DNA from: Bacteroidota bacterium
GTDB taxonomy: Bacteria > Bacteroidota > Bacteroidia > Bacteroidales > F082
NCBI GenBank assembly: GCA_013203805.1
Contig: JABMPH010000504.1
Span: 18,883 to 82,882 of the forward strand
DNA: 64,000 nucleotides
Direction: 5' to 3'
This document shows positions 63,929 to 64,000 of the stretch, piece after piece. Made by a program: the position numbers and the translations under genes. Position 1 is the stretch's first letter. The number at the start of each line of letters is the position of its first letter. The notes below the pieces were generated by a model that worked only from the letters and a program-made list of their open reading frames with translations, did not search any database and was not told where the DNA came from.

Positions 63929-64000
63929 TTAAGATGTTCCTTCGTTCAAGGGCATTTCACTCAGCTCTTTAATTTTTTCTTTATTGTATGAAAAAACCCA
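63929..64000 (-). CDS. ccoQ: CcoQ-like cbb3 oxidase small subunit, C-terminal part (runs off right edge)
   Basis: A reverse frame enters at base 64000 and reads 'WVFSYNKEKIKELSEMPLNE', then three residues to TAA at 63929-63931. This matches the cytoplasmic tail of CcoQ/FixQ (W-x-x-S-x-x-x-x-K followed by 'xxPLxx'). It lies just upstream of ccoP, so ccoN/ccoO should continue beyond the window. Confidence 0.6.
   Translation of the reverse strand, partial: WVFSYNKEKIKELSEMPLNEGTS

Overview
The window looks like a chromosome segment of a low-GC, respiring Bacteroidota (Bacteroidetes) bacterium. Four secreted proteins end in type IX secretion (T9SS) sorting tails of the 'PNP' type. Several upstream regions carry the phylum's -7 promoter box (TAnnTTTG). 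Phylum-typical families are present: DUF4492 before cydA, DUF4920, DUF5916, head-GIN DUF2807 and MxCxxC-AraC regulators. No rRNA, tRNA, CRISPR array, prophage or insertion sequence was seen. Species cannot be named from the sequence.

Layout. 0-13 kb is mostly housekeeping: a truncated TPR protein, a TlpA-like lipoprotein, thyA-folA (with a frameshifted small gene behind folA), a nucleoside-permease-like MFS, a bifunctional nuclease, a divergent membrane pyrophosphatase, gcvP, and a DUF368 (polyprenyl-phosphate translocase family)-aroE pair. 13-20 kb holds a T9SS DUF2271 protein, a B12-radical SAM enzyme, a GH2 beta-mannosidase lipoprotein, a porin and a cold-shock protein. 20-24 kb is an ECF sigma / membrane partner / DUF4097 / DUF2807 cassette, then STAS-like and HD-phosphohydrolase genes. 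25-41 kb has a DUF5916 outer-membrane protein, dihydrolipoyl dehydrogenase, an Old Yellow Enzyme, three large T9SS-secreted proteins and rsmE.

40.9-64 kb is a respiratory region with three terminal oxidases: cytochrome bd (DUF4492-cydA-cydB plus an unlisted 36-residue membrane ORF that may be a CydX-like subunit), an A2-type caa3 oxidase (SCO1-coxA-coxC-coxD-coxB-ctaB) and a cbb3 oxidase cluster (ccoQ-ccoP-ccoG-fixH-safE-like) running off the right edge. A 15-bp sequence is shared exactly between the bd and caa3 upstream regions. A regulator with an HMA-like MxCxxC motif is divergent from SCO1.

Between the caa3 and cbb3 clusters (51.5-58.6 kb) lies the best candidate for an undescribed system. 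It has a free-standing PqqD-like protein, an ATP-grasp ligase, a fold-III PLP decarboxylase with an altered active-site motif, a urea-transporter domain fused to an M23 peptidase domain, a TPR/outer-membrane-barrel protein and a TPR protein. I infer a pathway that ligates and decarboxylates an amino-acid or peptide substrate and moves or processes it across the envelope; the product is unknown.

Three genes appear broken: a frameshifted gene overlapping folA, a SnoaL-like gene with one in-frame stop, and a DUF2202 gene reduced to its two ends. Several short palindromic intergenic repeats are present, two families with two copies each.
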